DNA of 64,000 nucleotides from Candidatus Zixiibacteriota bacterium (GTDB lineage Bacteria; Zixibacteria; MSB-5A5; GN15; FEB-12): NCBI GenBank assembly GCA_024276275.1, contig JAJRXM010000081.1, positions 16,884 to 80,883 of the forward strand, read 5' to 3'. Shown piece by piece: positions 29,848 to 39,805 of this stretch (position 1 is its first letter; each line of letters starts with the position of its first letter). The notes under the pieces were generated by a model. It saw only the letters and a program-made list of their open reading frames with translations, ran no database searches and was not told where the DNA came from. The position numbers and the translations under genes were made by a program.

Positions 29848-29876
29848 TGTTTAATAAAGTTAATTCTTATTAAACA
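29848..29876. promoter_or_regulatory. Perfect 10-bp inverted repeat with 9-nt spacer upstream of hemA (candidate operator)
   Basis: TGTTTAATAA-AGTTAATTC-TTATTAAACA; a TTGACA lies just upstream at 29835-29840. Confidence 0.5.
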
Positions 29877-29912
29877 TTTAGCTGATAGCTGAGAGAGACG
29901 TAAGGAGATAAA

Positions 29913-31181
29913 ATGGAATTTGGAATAATAGGGACTTCAATCTGGCAACAGAATATGAAACTCCTTGAAAAAATTACCATAGAACGAGATAATAAAGATG
30001 AAATCCTTAAAAATCTCAAAGAAGCATTAAACTTAGATGAACTAATTTATCTTTCTACCTGTAATAGGGTTGAAATTATTTATACAATCAATGACTCATC
30101 TCACAACAATCATATTCTGCATCGCCTTATTGATTTCTTTTTCTCAGACGGCAGCGACTTAAACTTTTTCCCAAATGACTTTTATCATTTCAGAGACAAA
30201 GAGGCGATAACACATCTTTTTAGAACTGTCTCCTCTTTGGAATCTTTAGTCGTCGGCGAAACTCAAATAACCGGTCAGTTTAAAGATGCCTATCAAGATG
30301 CTCTCGCCAAAGGACATGTAGGTTTTTATTTACATACGCTTGCCGATGAAGCTCTTACTGTAGCTAAAAAAATTAAAAGAGAAACAACAATCGGCAGCGG
30401 ACATCAATCAATGGCATCACTTGCTGTACAAGAGATTAAAAATCATCTGCATAATCAAAAAGAGAAAACAATTGCTTTAGTCGGTGCCGGTGAAATGACC
30501 GGTAAATTCGCCAAATACATCACAAAAGATAAACTCGGTAAAATTTTATTTGTAAATAGGTCAATTGAAAAAGCAGAAAAGTTCGCAAAAGAATTTAACG
30601 GCACCTCTGTCTCTTTGGAAGACTTTAAAAAAGCTCCTCAAAAAGTCAACGTGATAGCATCATCAACGGCATGTAAACACGCTATTTTTGATTCAGATTT
30701 TATTGAAAAACTTCCACAAACTGATCAACCTGTATTAGCGATAGACTTAGCTATACCCCGCGATTTTTCTGATGATATCGACACAAACAAAAATATAAAA
30801 CTTGTCGATATCCCCGCATTAAAAAGTAAAGCAAACGGTAATCTCCGCAAGAAGTTTGTAGAAGCAGGCAAAGCAAATAATATTATCCGAGAATCTGTAT
30901 ATAAATTTGTTAGCAACCAGCTGGAAGTATCAATCAAACCGATTTTCCATTCTTCTTTTAAAGAATCAATTCAGCTGGCACATAATGCCTTAGATGACCT
31001 ATTTAAGAAGAAAGTAACATCGCTACAAGATGATGACAAAAATGCGATTAAAAATTTAGTAACAAAACTTATAAGTAACGCATCATTTCAGCCGTCTAAA
31101 GTTCTCTCAGAAAAGATGGCACAGGCAAAAACAAATTTAAACTTTGAAAAAATTCATAACAAAGACAAGGAAAAAGTATGA
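29913..31181 (+). CDS. hemA: Glutamyl-tRNA reductase
   Basis: YLSTCNRVEIIY, HLFRTVSSLESLVVGETQITGQ, GAGEMTG. Confidence 0.95.
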   Translation: MEFGIIGTSIWQQNMKLLEKITIERDNKDEILKNLKEALNLDELIYLSTCNRVEIIYTINDSSHNNHILHRLIDFFFSDGSDLNFFPNDFYHFRDKEAITHLFRTVSSLESLVVGETQITGQFKDAYQDALAKGHVGFYLHTLADEALTVAKKIKRETTIGSGHQSMASLAVQEIKNHLHNQKEKTIALVGAGEMTGKFAKYITKDKLGKILFVNRSIEKAEKFAKEFNGTSVSLEDFKKAPQKVNVIASSTACKHAIFDSDFIEKLPQTDQPVLAIDLAIPRDFSDDIDTNKNIKLVDIPALKSKANGNLRKKFVEAGKANNIIRESVYKFVSNQLEVSIKPIFHSSFKESIQLAHNALDDLFKKKVTSLQDDDKNAIKNLVTKLISNASFQPSKVLSEKMAQAKTNLNFEKIHNKDKEKV

Positions 31182-32104
31182 GCAGTCAACATCTTGTCAT
31201 AGGTTCCAGAGGTTCAGACCTAGCTTTGTATCAGGCTAACTTTATAAAAAAAATACTAACCGAACAATTACATTGTACCGTTGAAATAAAAATTATCAAA
31301 ACTACCGGTGATAAGATTGATACTATTTCGTTCGATAAAATGGAAGGAAAAGGTTTTTTCACAAAAGAATTAGAAGAAGCCTTACTCAATAAAGAGATTG
31401 ATCTGGCAGTACACTCACTAAAAGACTTAATGACAGTCCAACCTCCATCACTAAAGCTTGGTGCTGTCGGTTATCGTGCCGACAGACGTGAGCTGTTACT
31501 GATAAAAAAAGATTCAACAACCGAAAACGGAATCATTCCTGTAATAGACGGCGGAGTTATCGGGACATCATCCAATCGTCGTAAATGTCAAATAGCCTAT
31601 TACAATAGCAAACTTGAGATAAAAGATTTACGCGGTAATGTGCCTACCAGAATCAACAAACTTCGTGACGGTCAATACGATGCTATCATGATTGCTGCTG
31701 CCGGAGTTAAACGATTGGAACTTAATGTTTCCGACTTGACTGTACTTGAATTAGATTCTGAAATTTTTATTCCTGCTCCTGCTCAGGGTATTTTAGGTAT
31801 TCAAATTCGAGATGATAACCCTGAAGTAGAAGCGGTCATTTCTCAAATGAATGACACAAACGATTTCAAAGCTGCCGCATTAGAACGTGGACTTTTAGCT
31901 AAATATGATTCCGGTTGTTCTCTGCCGCTTGGAGTTTTTTCAGAAATATCAGGAAATACTTTTAATCTCAAAGCAATACTTGGAGTTTCTGAAAATGAAC
32001 AATGGGTCGGTCTTAAGAAGATTTCTATTACCGGCACAAGTATTGAAGATGTAATTGATAACGCTTTTGAAGAACTAAAAGCAGGGAAAGTATGCTCAAG
32101 CTAG
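31178..32104 (+). CDS. hemC: Hydroxymethylbilane synthase
   Basis: GSRGSDLALYQA, VHSLKDLMT, RRKCQ, APAQGILGIQ, SGCSLPLG. Confidence 0.95.
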   Translation: MSSQHLVIGSRGSDLALYQANFIKKILTEQLHCTVEIKIIKTTGDKIDTISFDKMEGKGFFTKELEEALLNKEIDLAVHSLKDLMTVQPPSLKLGAVGYRADRRELLLIKKDSTTENGIIPVIDGGVIGTSSNRRKCQIAYYNSKLEIKDLRGNVPTRINKLRDGQYDAIMIAAAGVKRLELNVSDLTVLELDSEIFIPAPAQGILGIQIRDDNPEVEAVISQMNDTNDFKAAALERGLLAKYDSGCSLPLGVFSEISGNTFNLKAILGVSENEQWVGLKKISITGTSIEDVIDNAFEELKAGKVCSS

Positions 32105-32787
32105 GTATTACCAGAGATGCAAAACAATTAGTTTTATTAAAACAAGAAGCAGATAAAAGAGATATAGATATAATTCCTCTTCCTGTTATCAAAACAAAAT
32201 CGCTTATTACAGCAGAAAATCAAATCCCTGACCTGCAAGATTTTGATTGGCTCTTTTTTTCTTCTGCTAACGGAGTTCATGTTTTTTTTGAGTATCTTGA
32301 TAAACAGCTTCTCCCTCATTCTATAAAGATTGCCGTAGTAGGAAATAAGACAGCCGATGCTATCAAATCGTATGGAATTGATACTCATTTCCAACCGACA
32401 AAAGCATACGGAAAAAATCTCTTTGGCGAATTTAAAGAGATGTACAACAATGAACCTTTACGGATTTTATATCTCAGAGCTGAAGAGATTAACTATGACC
32501 CTCGAGATTTATTTTTTATCTCTACCATTGATTATTTTGAGATTAATTGTTATAAATCTGAAGAAAATGCGGTTAACAAATCAGATATTGAAAAACTAAC
32601 TGAGTCTGATTATTTATTGTTTACTGCCCCCTCAACTGTATCATCTTATGAAAACCAGTTTGGAAAGCCAAAAGCAAAATTAATAGCTATAGGCAATACA
32701 ACAAAAGATGCTATAGAACATAATAATTGGAAAACAGAAATTATTTTAGATAAACCTGAGATAGACAAAGTCCTGGAGTATATATAA
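32092..32787 (+). CDS. hemD: Uroporphyrinogen-III synthase
   Basis: DWLFFSSANGVHVFFEYL, VGNKTADAI, FTAPSTVSSY; position between hemC and hemB. Confidence 0.88.
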   Translation: MLKLGITRDAKQLVLLKQEADKRDIDIIPLPVIKTKSLITAENQIPDLQDFDWLFFSSANGVHVFFEYLDKQLLPHSIKIAVVGNKTADAIKSYGIDTHFQPTKAYGKNLFGEFKEMYNNEPLRILYLRAEEINYDPRDLFFISTIDYFEINCYKSEENAVNKSDIEKLTESDYLLFTAPSTVSSYENQFGKPKAKLIAIGNTTKDAIEHNNWKTEIILDKPEIDKVLEYI

Positions 32788-33767
32788 TGGAATTATTCTC
32801 ACGTCCTCGACGCTTACGGCAAAATAGTTTAACCCGTGAACTGACTGCCGAAACAACACTCAATGTAAATCGGTTGATACAACCGTATTTTGTTTGCGAC
32901 GGCAAGAATGTAAAAGATGAAATAAACGGTCTCCCCGGTATTTTCCGTGAGTCTGTAGACTCGTTAACAAAAACTATCGAATCAGATTTAAAACTCGGTA
33001 TAAATAACATCATGTTGTTTGGTGTAACCGACAGAAAAGATGCCTTGGCAACATCTGCATCTGATGAAAAAAACCCTGTAATACAAGCAATTAAAGAACT
33101 CAAAAAACAGTTTGGAAACGATTTGCTCATCGGCGCGGATGTTTGCTTATGTGCCTATACTGACACAGGTCATTGTGGTGTTACCGAACATGATGTGATA
33201 AACAATGATAAGTCAGCAGAAATACTTTCGCTCATGGCCTTGCGACTGGCCGAGTCCGGATGTGACATAGTAGCACCCTCTGACATGATGGATGGGCGAG
33301 TCGGAGCAATTCGAGCTACTCTTGAAAAAAATGACTTCAAAGATACCCTCATCATGGCATACACAGCAAAGTACTCTTCCTCTTATTATGGTCCTTTCAG
33401 AAATGCTGCCAACTCTGCTCCGGGTAAAGGTGACCGCAAAGGCTACCAGATGGATTTCAGAAATCGTTCTGAAGCAATGACAGAGCTTGAACTGGATGAA
33501 GCCGAAGGTGCTGATATTGTCATGGTCAAACCTGCCATGGCATATCTTGATATAATCTCAGATTTCAAACAGAACACATCTCTACCGATAGCAGCATACA
33601 ATGTGTCCGGAGAATACACTGCTGTAAAACTATTAGTTAAAGAAAATTTAGCAGATGAAAATATTATGGTTATCGAAAATCTTACCGCTATAACAAGAGC
33701 GGGAGCATCGATAATCCTTACCTATCACCTTCGTGATATTTTAGAAAACGGATGGCATAATGCTTAA
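32787..33767 (+). CDS. hemB: Delta-aminolevulinic acid dehydratase (porphobilinogen synthase)
   Basis: [48 protein letters not shown]. Confidence 0.95.
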   Translation: MELFSRPRRLRQNSLTRELTAETTLNVNRLIQPYFVCDGKNVKDEINGLPGIFRESVDSLTKTIESDLKLGINNIMLFGVTDRKDALATSASDEKNPVIQAIKELKKQFGNDLLIGADVCLCAYTDTGHCGVTEHDVINNDKSAEILSLMALRLAESGCDIVAPSDMMDGRVGAIRATLEKNDFKDTLIMAYTAKYSSSYYGPFRNAANSAPGKGDRKGYQMDFRNRSEAMTELELDEAEGADIVMVKPAMAYLDIISDFKQNTSLPIAAYNVSGEYTAVKLLVKENLADENIMVIENLTAITRAGASIILTYHLRDILENGWHNA

Positions 33768-35058
33768 AACAGATAAATCACAAGAAATTATTAGAAAAGC
33801 TGAAAAAGTTATACCTGCAGGAGTAAACTCTCCTGTTCGTGCTTTTCATTCAGTTGGTGGAGTTCCACGTATTATCAAAAAGGGTGAAGGTGCTTTTCTT
33901 ACCGATGTTGATGATAATGCATATATAGATTTCTCTGCCTCCTGGGGACCGCTTATTTTAGGACATGCCGACAAGGATGTTGTCAAAGCGGTTCAGGACC
34001 AATGTGAAAACGGCATGACCTACGGTACCTCAACAGAACATGAATTGAATTTAGCCCAGTTTATTGTTGATAATGTCGAACCGGTTGAGAAAATCCGTTT
34101 TGTTTCATCGGGAACCGAAGCAGTCATGTCGGCAATCAGACTCGCAAGAGGATTTACCGAAAGAGATTTGATATTAAAATTTGAAGGTTGCTACCATGGA
34201 CATTCAGATCATTTGTTAGTATCAGCAGGTTAAGGATTGGCAACATTTGGGACACCTTCTTCAGCAGGAGTCCCCGAATCAATTACTTCTCAAACTGCTG
34301 TACTTCCTTTAGACGATGAAGAAGCTCTTGAAAACTTTTTTGCAGAACATGGAGATAAGCTTGCCGCTGTAATTATCGAGGGTATCCCTGCCAACAACGG
34401 ACTACTGATACAGCGTCATGATTATATCAGATTAATCAGAGCTTTGACAGAAAAACATGGAGCTTTGATGATTTTCGATGAGGTCATTACCGGTTTTAGA
34501 TTAGGCTTGGGAGGTGCTGCTGCATATTACGGTATCACACCTGACTTATTGACCTATGGAAAAAGTATCGGCGGAGGAATGCCTGTTGGTGCCTTTGGAG
34601 GTAGAGCCGAGATCATGGATATGCTATCACCATTGGGTCCTGTCTACCAAGCAGGTACACTCTCGGGTAATCCTTTGGCTATGGTAGCAGGTTATACTAC
34701 TTTAAAAAAACTAGAAGACGGTAAAATTTATAAAGAGCTTGAAGAAAAGAACAGACGATTTGTAACCGACATCACTGAACAACTCAGAGATTGCAAAGTA
34801 AACATTGCCGGGGTAGCATCTATTTTTTGGATTGTATTTCAACCGGAACTCCCCCGTTCAGCACAAACAATAAATAACGCCGGCATTACGCACTATAACA
34901 GAATTCATGAAAAGGTTCTTAACCGAGGAATATATCTACCTCCTTCAGGTTATGAAGTATGCTTTATTTCATCGGTGCATCCTGATAATATGCTTGCCAA
35001 TACCGCAAACACTCTTGCCAATATCATACGTCAGGAGGCTCACTCATGGAACAACTAA
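33760..35058 (+). CDS. hemL: Glutamate-1-semialdehyde 2,1-aminomutase, interrupted by in-frame TAA
   Basis: [13 protein letters not shown]...[10 protein letters not shown][* at 34231-34233][17 protein letters not shown]...[16 protein letters not shown]; same frame on both sides. Confidence 0.93.
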
Positions 35059-36074
35059 ATAACAGCAACTTCATAAAAGCATGCTACGGTAAAAATGACA
35101 GCTCTGTTCCTATTTGGATAATGCGACAGGCAGGACGGTACCTTCCGGAATATCTTGAGGTACGTTCCAAGGCAACTTTCAAAGAACTTTGCCAATCCCC
35201 CGAGCTCATAACAAAAGTAGTCAAACAGCCGATTGACCGATTTAATCTTGATGCTGCTATATTGTTTTCTGATATTCTAACATTTTTAGACCCTTTGGGT
35301 GCCTCTGTATCTTTTCCTGATAACGGCGGTCCAAAAATAGCCGACCCTATAACAACTCCTGATGATTTACAAAAGTTGCATGACTTTGATATTGCTAAAG
35401 AACTAGCATTTTCTCTTAACGGAATCAAAGCTATCAAAAAAGCATTACCTCAAACACCATTGATAGGTTTTGCAGGTTCCCCCTTCACGATTTCCTGTTA
35501 CTTAATAGAAGGACAAGGTTCAAAATCTTTTGATAAACCGAAAAAGTTTTTACATCAATATCCTGATGCCGCCAATCAACTTTTTGACATGCTTGCTGAT
35601 ATTACCGGAAGATATTTGAATGAACAGATTAAAGCAGGTGCCGATTGTGTGCAGTTGTTTGGAAGCTGGGACGGTATTTTATCCAGAGATGATTTTTATG
35701 AGTTTACGGTAAAACCTGCCAATAAGATTTTCGGACAGTTAAAAGATAAAAATGTACCTCGTATTATGTTTGTAAACAATGCCGCTCCATATCTTGATTT
35801 AATAAATGAAATTGATTGTGAAGTAGTCGGTATCGACTACCGGATGGATATCAACCAAGCGGCATCTGTGTTACAGAATAAATCCGTACAAGGAAATTTA
35901 GACCCGTCTGTTTTATTCGGTTCACCTGAACACGTTAAAGAAAAAACATTACGGCAATTACAAAACTTTGAAAATCTTGATAGACTGATATTTAACTTAG
36001 GACATGGAATTCAACCGAAAACACCGATTGAATCGGTTCAAACGGTTGTGGAAACTGTACAAAATTATAGGTGA
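35046..36074 (+). CDS. hemE: Uroporphyrinogen decarboxylase
   Basis: PIWIMRQAGRYLPEY, DAAILFSDILTFLDPLG, GFAGSPFTISCY, NLGHGI. Confidence 0.96.
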   Translation: MEQLNNSNFIKACYGKNDSSVPIWIMRQAGRYLPEYLEVRSKATFKELCQSPELITKVVKQPIDRFNLDAAILFSDILTFLDPLGASVSFPDNGGPKIADPITTPDDLQKLHDFDIAKELAFSLNGIKAIKKALPQTPLIGFAGSPFTISCYLIEGQGSKSFDKPKKFLHQYPDAANQLFDMLADITGRYLNEQIKAGADCVQLFGSWDGILSRDDFYEFTVKPANKIFGQLKDKNVPRIMFVNNAAPYLDLINEIDCEVVGIDYRMDINQAASVLQNKSVQGNLDPSVLFGSPEHVKEKTLRQLQNFENLDRLIFNLGHGIQPKTPIESVQTVVETVQNYR

Positions 36075-37477
36075 AAACTATGAGCAATACTACACAAGCT
36101 ACCTCAATTCCTATTGAACTTCTGAGGAAATATGACCGCCCGGGACCACGATATACAAGCTATCCGACCGCACCTGTTTGGTCTGATACAGTAGGTAAAG
36201 ATGCATACATTACAGCATTACAAAATGCCTCGAGTAGAAAAGATGAACCGTTTGCTATTTATTGTCATATTCCCTTTTGTGAGTGCCGATGTTATTATTG
36301 TGGATGTAATACCGTTATCACTCGGAACTCAAAAAGAGTTCGTCAGTATATCGACACACTAATGAAAGAAATAGAAATAACATCAGGACATTTACAAAAT
36401 CGAAAAGTTGTAAACCAATTACATTTCGGAGGCGGTACTCCGACATATTTAACAATCGAACAGTTTAATGAGATATTAGACTCCCTCGAAAAACACTTTA
36501 TGTTTACAGAAGATTGCGAAAAATCAATTGAGATTGACCCCAGGGTAACATCCAACGAACAGATAGCAGCACTGGTTAATCGCGGATTTAATCGTATCTC
36601 TATGGGTGTACAGGATTTTGATGATGACGTACAAAAGGCAATCGGAAGAATCCAATCGTATGATTTGGTAAAAGAGAAAGTTGATTTTTGCAAGTCTTTA
36701 AAATTCGAGGGAGTAAATATCGATTTAATCTACGGACTTCCGAAACAGACTGTTGAAAGTTTTACAAAAACTCTCACAAAAGCTATTTCGTTACACCCTG
36801 ACAGAGTTGCTCTTTATAGCTTTGCCTATCTCCCCTCTGTTAAAGCAAACCAGATGAAAATCATTGAATCAGAGCTTCCTGTAACAGAAGATAAATATAA
36901 GCTCTTTGCGTTAGCTATAGAAATGTTTACTGATGCGGGATATTTACAAATAGGCATGGATCACTTTGCCTTACCGAATGATGAGCTTACTATCGCTCAA
37001 AACGACGGAAGATTACATCGTAATTTCATGGGGTACACAGTACAGGCTTCACCTGAAATGGTAGGCTTCGGAATGTCATCAATCGGATATATTGATAATT
37101 CTTTTTTCCAATCGCATTCTACTCTTTCTAAATATATCGATGCTATTGAGAATTCCGAACTTCCTATTTTTCGCGGTATGATACTTAATAAGGATGATCT
37201 TATTTGCCAATACGTTATTAGTTCATTGATGTGCAATTTTAGATTGAATTTTGGTGATTTTAAAAAGAAATTCAATATATCGTATCATGATTATTTCTAT
37301 GAAGAACACAAATTGCTCACAGAATTTATTAATGATAATTTCATAGAGACACAAAATGACGGATTAATAATAACATCTGTCGGGCGCACTTTTATTCGTA
37401 ATATAGCTATGGTTTTTGATACATATTTAAATAAAGCCGGTAATAAGAAAAAACCTACTTTTTCAAGAACAATTTAA
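36071..37477 (+). CDS. hemN: Oxygen-independent coproporphyrinogen III dehydrogenase (radical SAM)
   Basis: RPGPRYTSYPTAPVW, CHIPFCECRCYYCGCNTVIT, HFGGGTPTYL. Confidence 0.95.
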   Translation: MKTMSNTTQATSIPIELLRKYDRPGPRYTSYPTAPVWSDTVGKDAYITALQNASSRKDEPFAIYCHIPFCECRCYYCGCNTVITRNSKRVRQYIDTLMKEIEITSGHLQNRKVVNQLHFGGGTPTYLTIEQFNEILDSLEKHFMFTEDCEKSIEIDPRVTSNEQIAALVNRGFNRISMGVQDFDDDVQKAIGRIQSYDLVKEKVDFCKSLKFEGVNIDLIYGLPKQTVESFTKTLTKAISLHPDRVALYSFAYLPSVKANQMKIIESELPVTEDKYKLFALAIEMFTDAGYLQIGMDHFALPNDELTIAQNDGRLHRNFMGYTVQASPEMVGFGMSSIGYIDNSFFQSHSTLSKYIDAIENSELPIFRGMILNKDDLICQYVISSLMCNFRLNFGDFKKKFNISYHDYFYEEHKLLTEFINDNFIETQNDGLIITSVGRTFIRNIAMVFDTYLNKAGNKKKPTFSRTI

Positions 37478-37485
37478 GAGGTCGT

Positions 37486-38430
37486 ATGGCAACATTTGAG
37501 TCTGATAAAACATGTGTGATTTTACTGGGAATGGGCGGACCGGATTCTCTTGATGATATAAAACAATTTTTATTTAATATTTTTTCCGACCGTGAGATTA
37601 TTCGATTACCCGGTGGTTCTTTATTTCAAAAACCGTTTGCAAAACTTATCAGTCGATTACGATATAAAAAAGTCCAACATAATTATAGTCTCATTGGCGG
37701 TTCTTCTCCACTGTTAAATTGGACTCATTCTCAAAAAGATCATCTTGAATTTATCATTTCCCCGATTCATTCTCCGTTTGATGTTTTTATAGGCATGAGA
37801 TATTTTAACCCGACTATTGAAACAGCAATTGAACAAGCCTCTTTAGCTGAATATAATAAAATTATTTTTCTTCCGATGTATCCTCAATACTGTAAAGCAA
37901 CAACCGGCTCTACATTTAACGAAGTAAGTCGGGTATTAAAAAACTATCCGCACATAAAACCAATTTTCATTCAGGATTTCCACTCAAATGCTTAATACTT
38001 AAAACTTATGAAATCCTATATAGATGACAACATACAGGAAGATGAAACACTTCTTTTTTCAGCACATTCAATACCTCAAAAATTTGTAGATGAGGGTGAC
38101 CCTTATGTTACTCAAATAGAATTTACCGCTCAAAATGTAGCTGGCAATAGAAACTATTTCTTATCATACCAAAGTAGAACCGGTCCGGTAAAATGGGTCG
38201 GCCCTGACACAGTTGATGAAACCAAACGGCTTTTATCTGAAGGGAAAAAACTTTTTATCGTCCCTATCAGTTTTGTGTGTGACCATATAGAAACAATGTT
38301 TGAGCTTGATATAGAATTAAAAGAACTTGTCGGTGACAATGGCAATATAAGACGAATGCCGATGTTCAATGATGACAGGAACTTTGGGGCGTTACTTGCC
38401 AATATCGTATTGGAGCATCTCAATGACTGA
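37486..38430 (+). CDS. hemH: Ferrochelatase, interrupted by in-frame TAA
   Basis: LLGMGGPDSLDDIKQFLFNIFSD...FLPMYPQYCKATTGSTFNEV...IQDFHSNA[* at 37993-37995]YLKLMKSYIDD...LLFSAHSIPQKFVDEGDPY; same frame. Confidence 0.92.
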
Positions 38431-39805
38431 AAAAAAATATGATGTCATAATTATAGGCGGTGGGATTTCAGGATTATCGGCACTACATTTTTTAAAGCAA
38501 AAAAACTCCTCTCTTTCTCTGAAATTATTCGAGGCAGATTCCCGTCTCGGCGGCACAATCGGTACTGACAACATTGACGGCTTTTCATTAGATTGGGGAC
38601 CCAACGGTTTTTTAGACAGAGAACCTCTTACTTTACAAATGATAGACCAACTGAGATTAACCGATTCATTGGAACGTGCCAACGATAATGTCGCAAACCG
38701 TTTTATTCTTCGTGGTGGGAAACTTCGCCCTGTTCCTATGTCACCTCCTAAATTTTTAACCTCAGGCATTCTCCCTATATCCGGAAGATTACGAGTTATG
38801 CTGGAACCGTTTGCCAAAGCCCGTCCTGAAGGTATCGATGAATCAATATATGATTTTGTAAAACGGCGTATAGGCGTACAAGCTGCTGATTACTTAGTAC
38901 AGCCGATGGTATCTGGTGTCTATGGAGGTGTAGCTGACAGGTTGTCACTTCAATCATGTTTCCCGATAATGCGGGAAATGGAAGATGAGTACGGTTCTTT
39001 ATTTAAAGCTATGATTCAAAAAGCAAGAAAAGCTAAACTAGAAAAGAAAAAATCAGGTTCACCAAGCGGTCCGGGTGGTTGGCTGACTTCATTCCATGGC
39101 GGTTTATATAAAGTCATTGAGCAATTTCTTGATAAATATCAAAACGATATTTCTTGTAACATGCCGGTAAGTAAAATAATAAAACAAAATAGTGAGTATA
39201 TAGTAACGTTTGAAAACGGCAGTAAATGCTTAGCAAAACATATCATTTTAGCAACTCCTACATATAAAGCTGCCGATATCGTTATAGACTTATCTACACA
39301 GCTAGCCCAAATATTTAATTCAATTCCAAATGCACCTATTTCTGTCGTCTGTTTAGGATATAAAAAAGAAAATATAAAGCACAAGTTAGACGGCTTTGGA
39401 TTTTTAGTACCGAAAAAAGAGAATCTCAAAATTTTAGGATCTATCTGGACATCGTCGATATTTGAAAATCGAGCTCCCGACGGCATGGTGCAATTTCGGA
39501 CTATGATTGGCGGTGACGGAGACCATGAATCTATAAATCTTTCAGATAACGACTTACTTGATGCGGTACAATCGGATTTAGATGCGATAGTCGGTATAAA
39601 CGGTAAACCGGAATTGTTTAAAATATACCGTTGGGCAAAAGGAATTCCTCAATTTAAAATTGGGCATGCTGAGATTATGTCAAGACTTGAGAATGAACTG
39701 GTAACTCAAGGGCATATATATGTTACCGGTAATGCTTATTACGGAATCAGCTTAAACGATTGTATTAAACAGTCATACAAAGTTGCTGAACTTATACTTC
39801 AATAG
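38423..39805 (+). CDS. hemY: Protoporphyrinogen/coproporphyrinogen oxidase (FAD-dependent, HemY type)
   Basis: VIIIGGGISGLSALHFL, LGGTIGT, DWGPNGFL, QPMVSGVYGG. Confidence 0.92.
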   Translation: MTEKKYDVIIIGGGISGLSALHFLKQKNSSLSLKLFEADSRLGGTIGTDNIDGFSLDWGPNGFLDREPLTLQMIDQLRLTDSLERANDNVANRFILRGGKLRPVPMSPPKFLTSGILPISGRLRVMLEPFAKARPEGIDESIYDFVKRRIGVQAADYLVQPMVSGVYGGVADRLSLQSCFPIMREMEDEYGSLFKAMIQKARKAKLEKKKSGSPSGPGGWLTSFHGGLYKVIEQFLDKYQNDISCNMPVSKIIKQNSEYIVTFENGSKCLAKHIILATPTYKAADIVIDLSTQLAQIFNSIPNAPISVVCLGYKKENIKHKLDGFGFLVPKKENLKILGSIWTSSIFENRAPDGMVQFRTMIGGDGDHESINLSDNDLLDAVQSDLDAIVGINGKPELFKIYRWAKGIPQFKIGHAEIMSRLENELVTQGHIYVTGNAYYGISLNDCIKQSYKVAELILQ

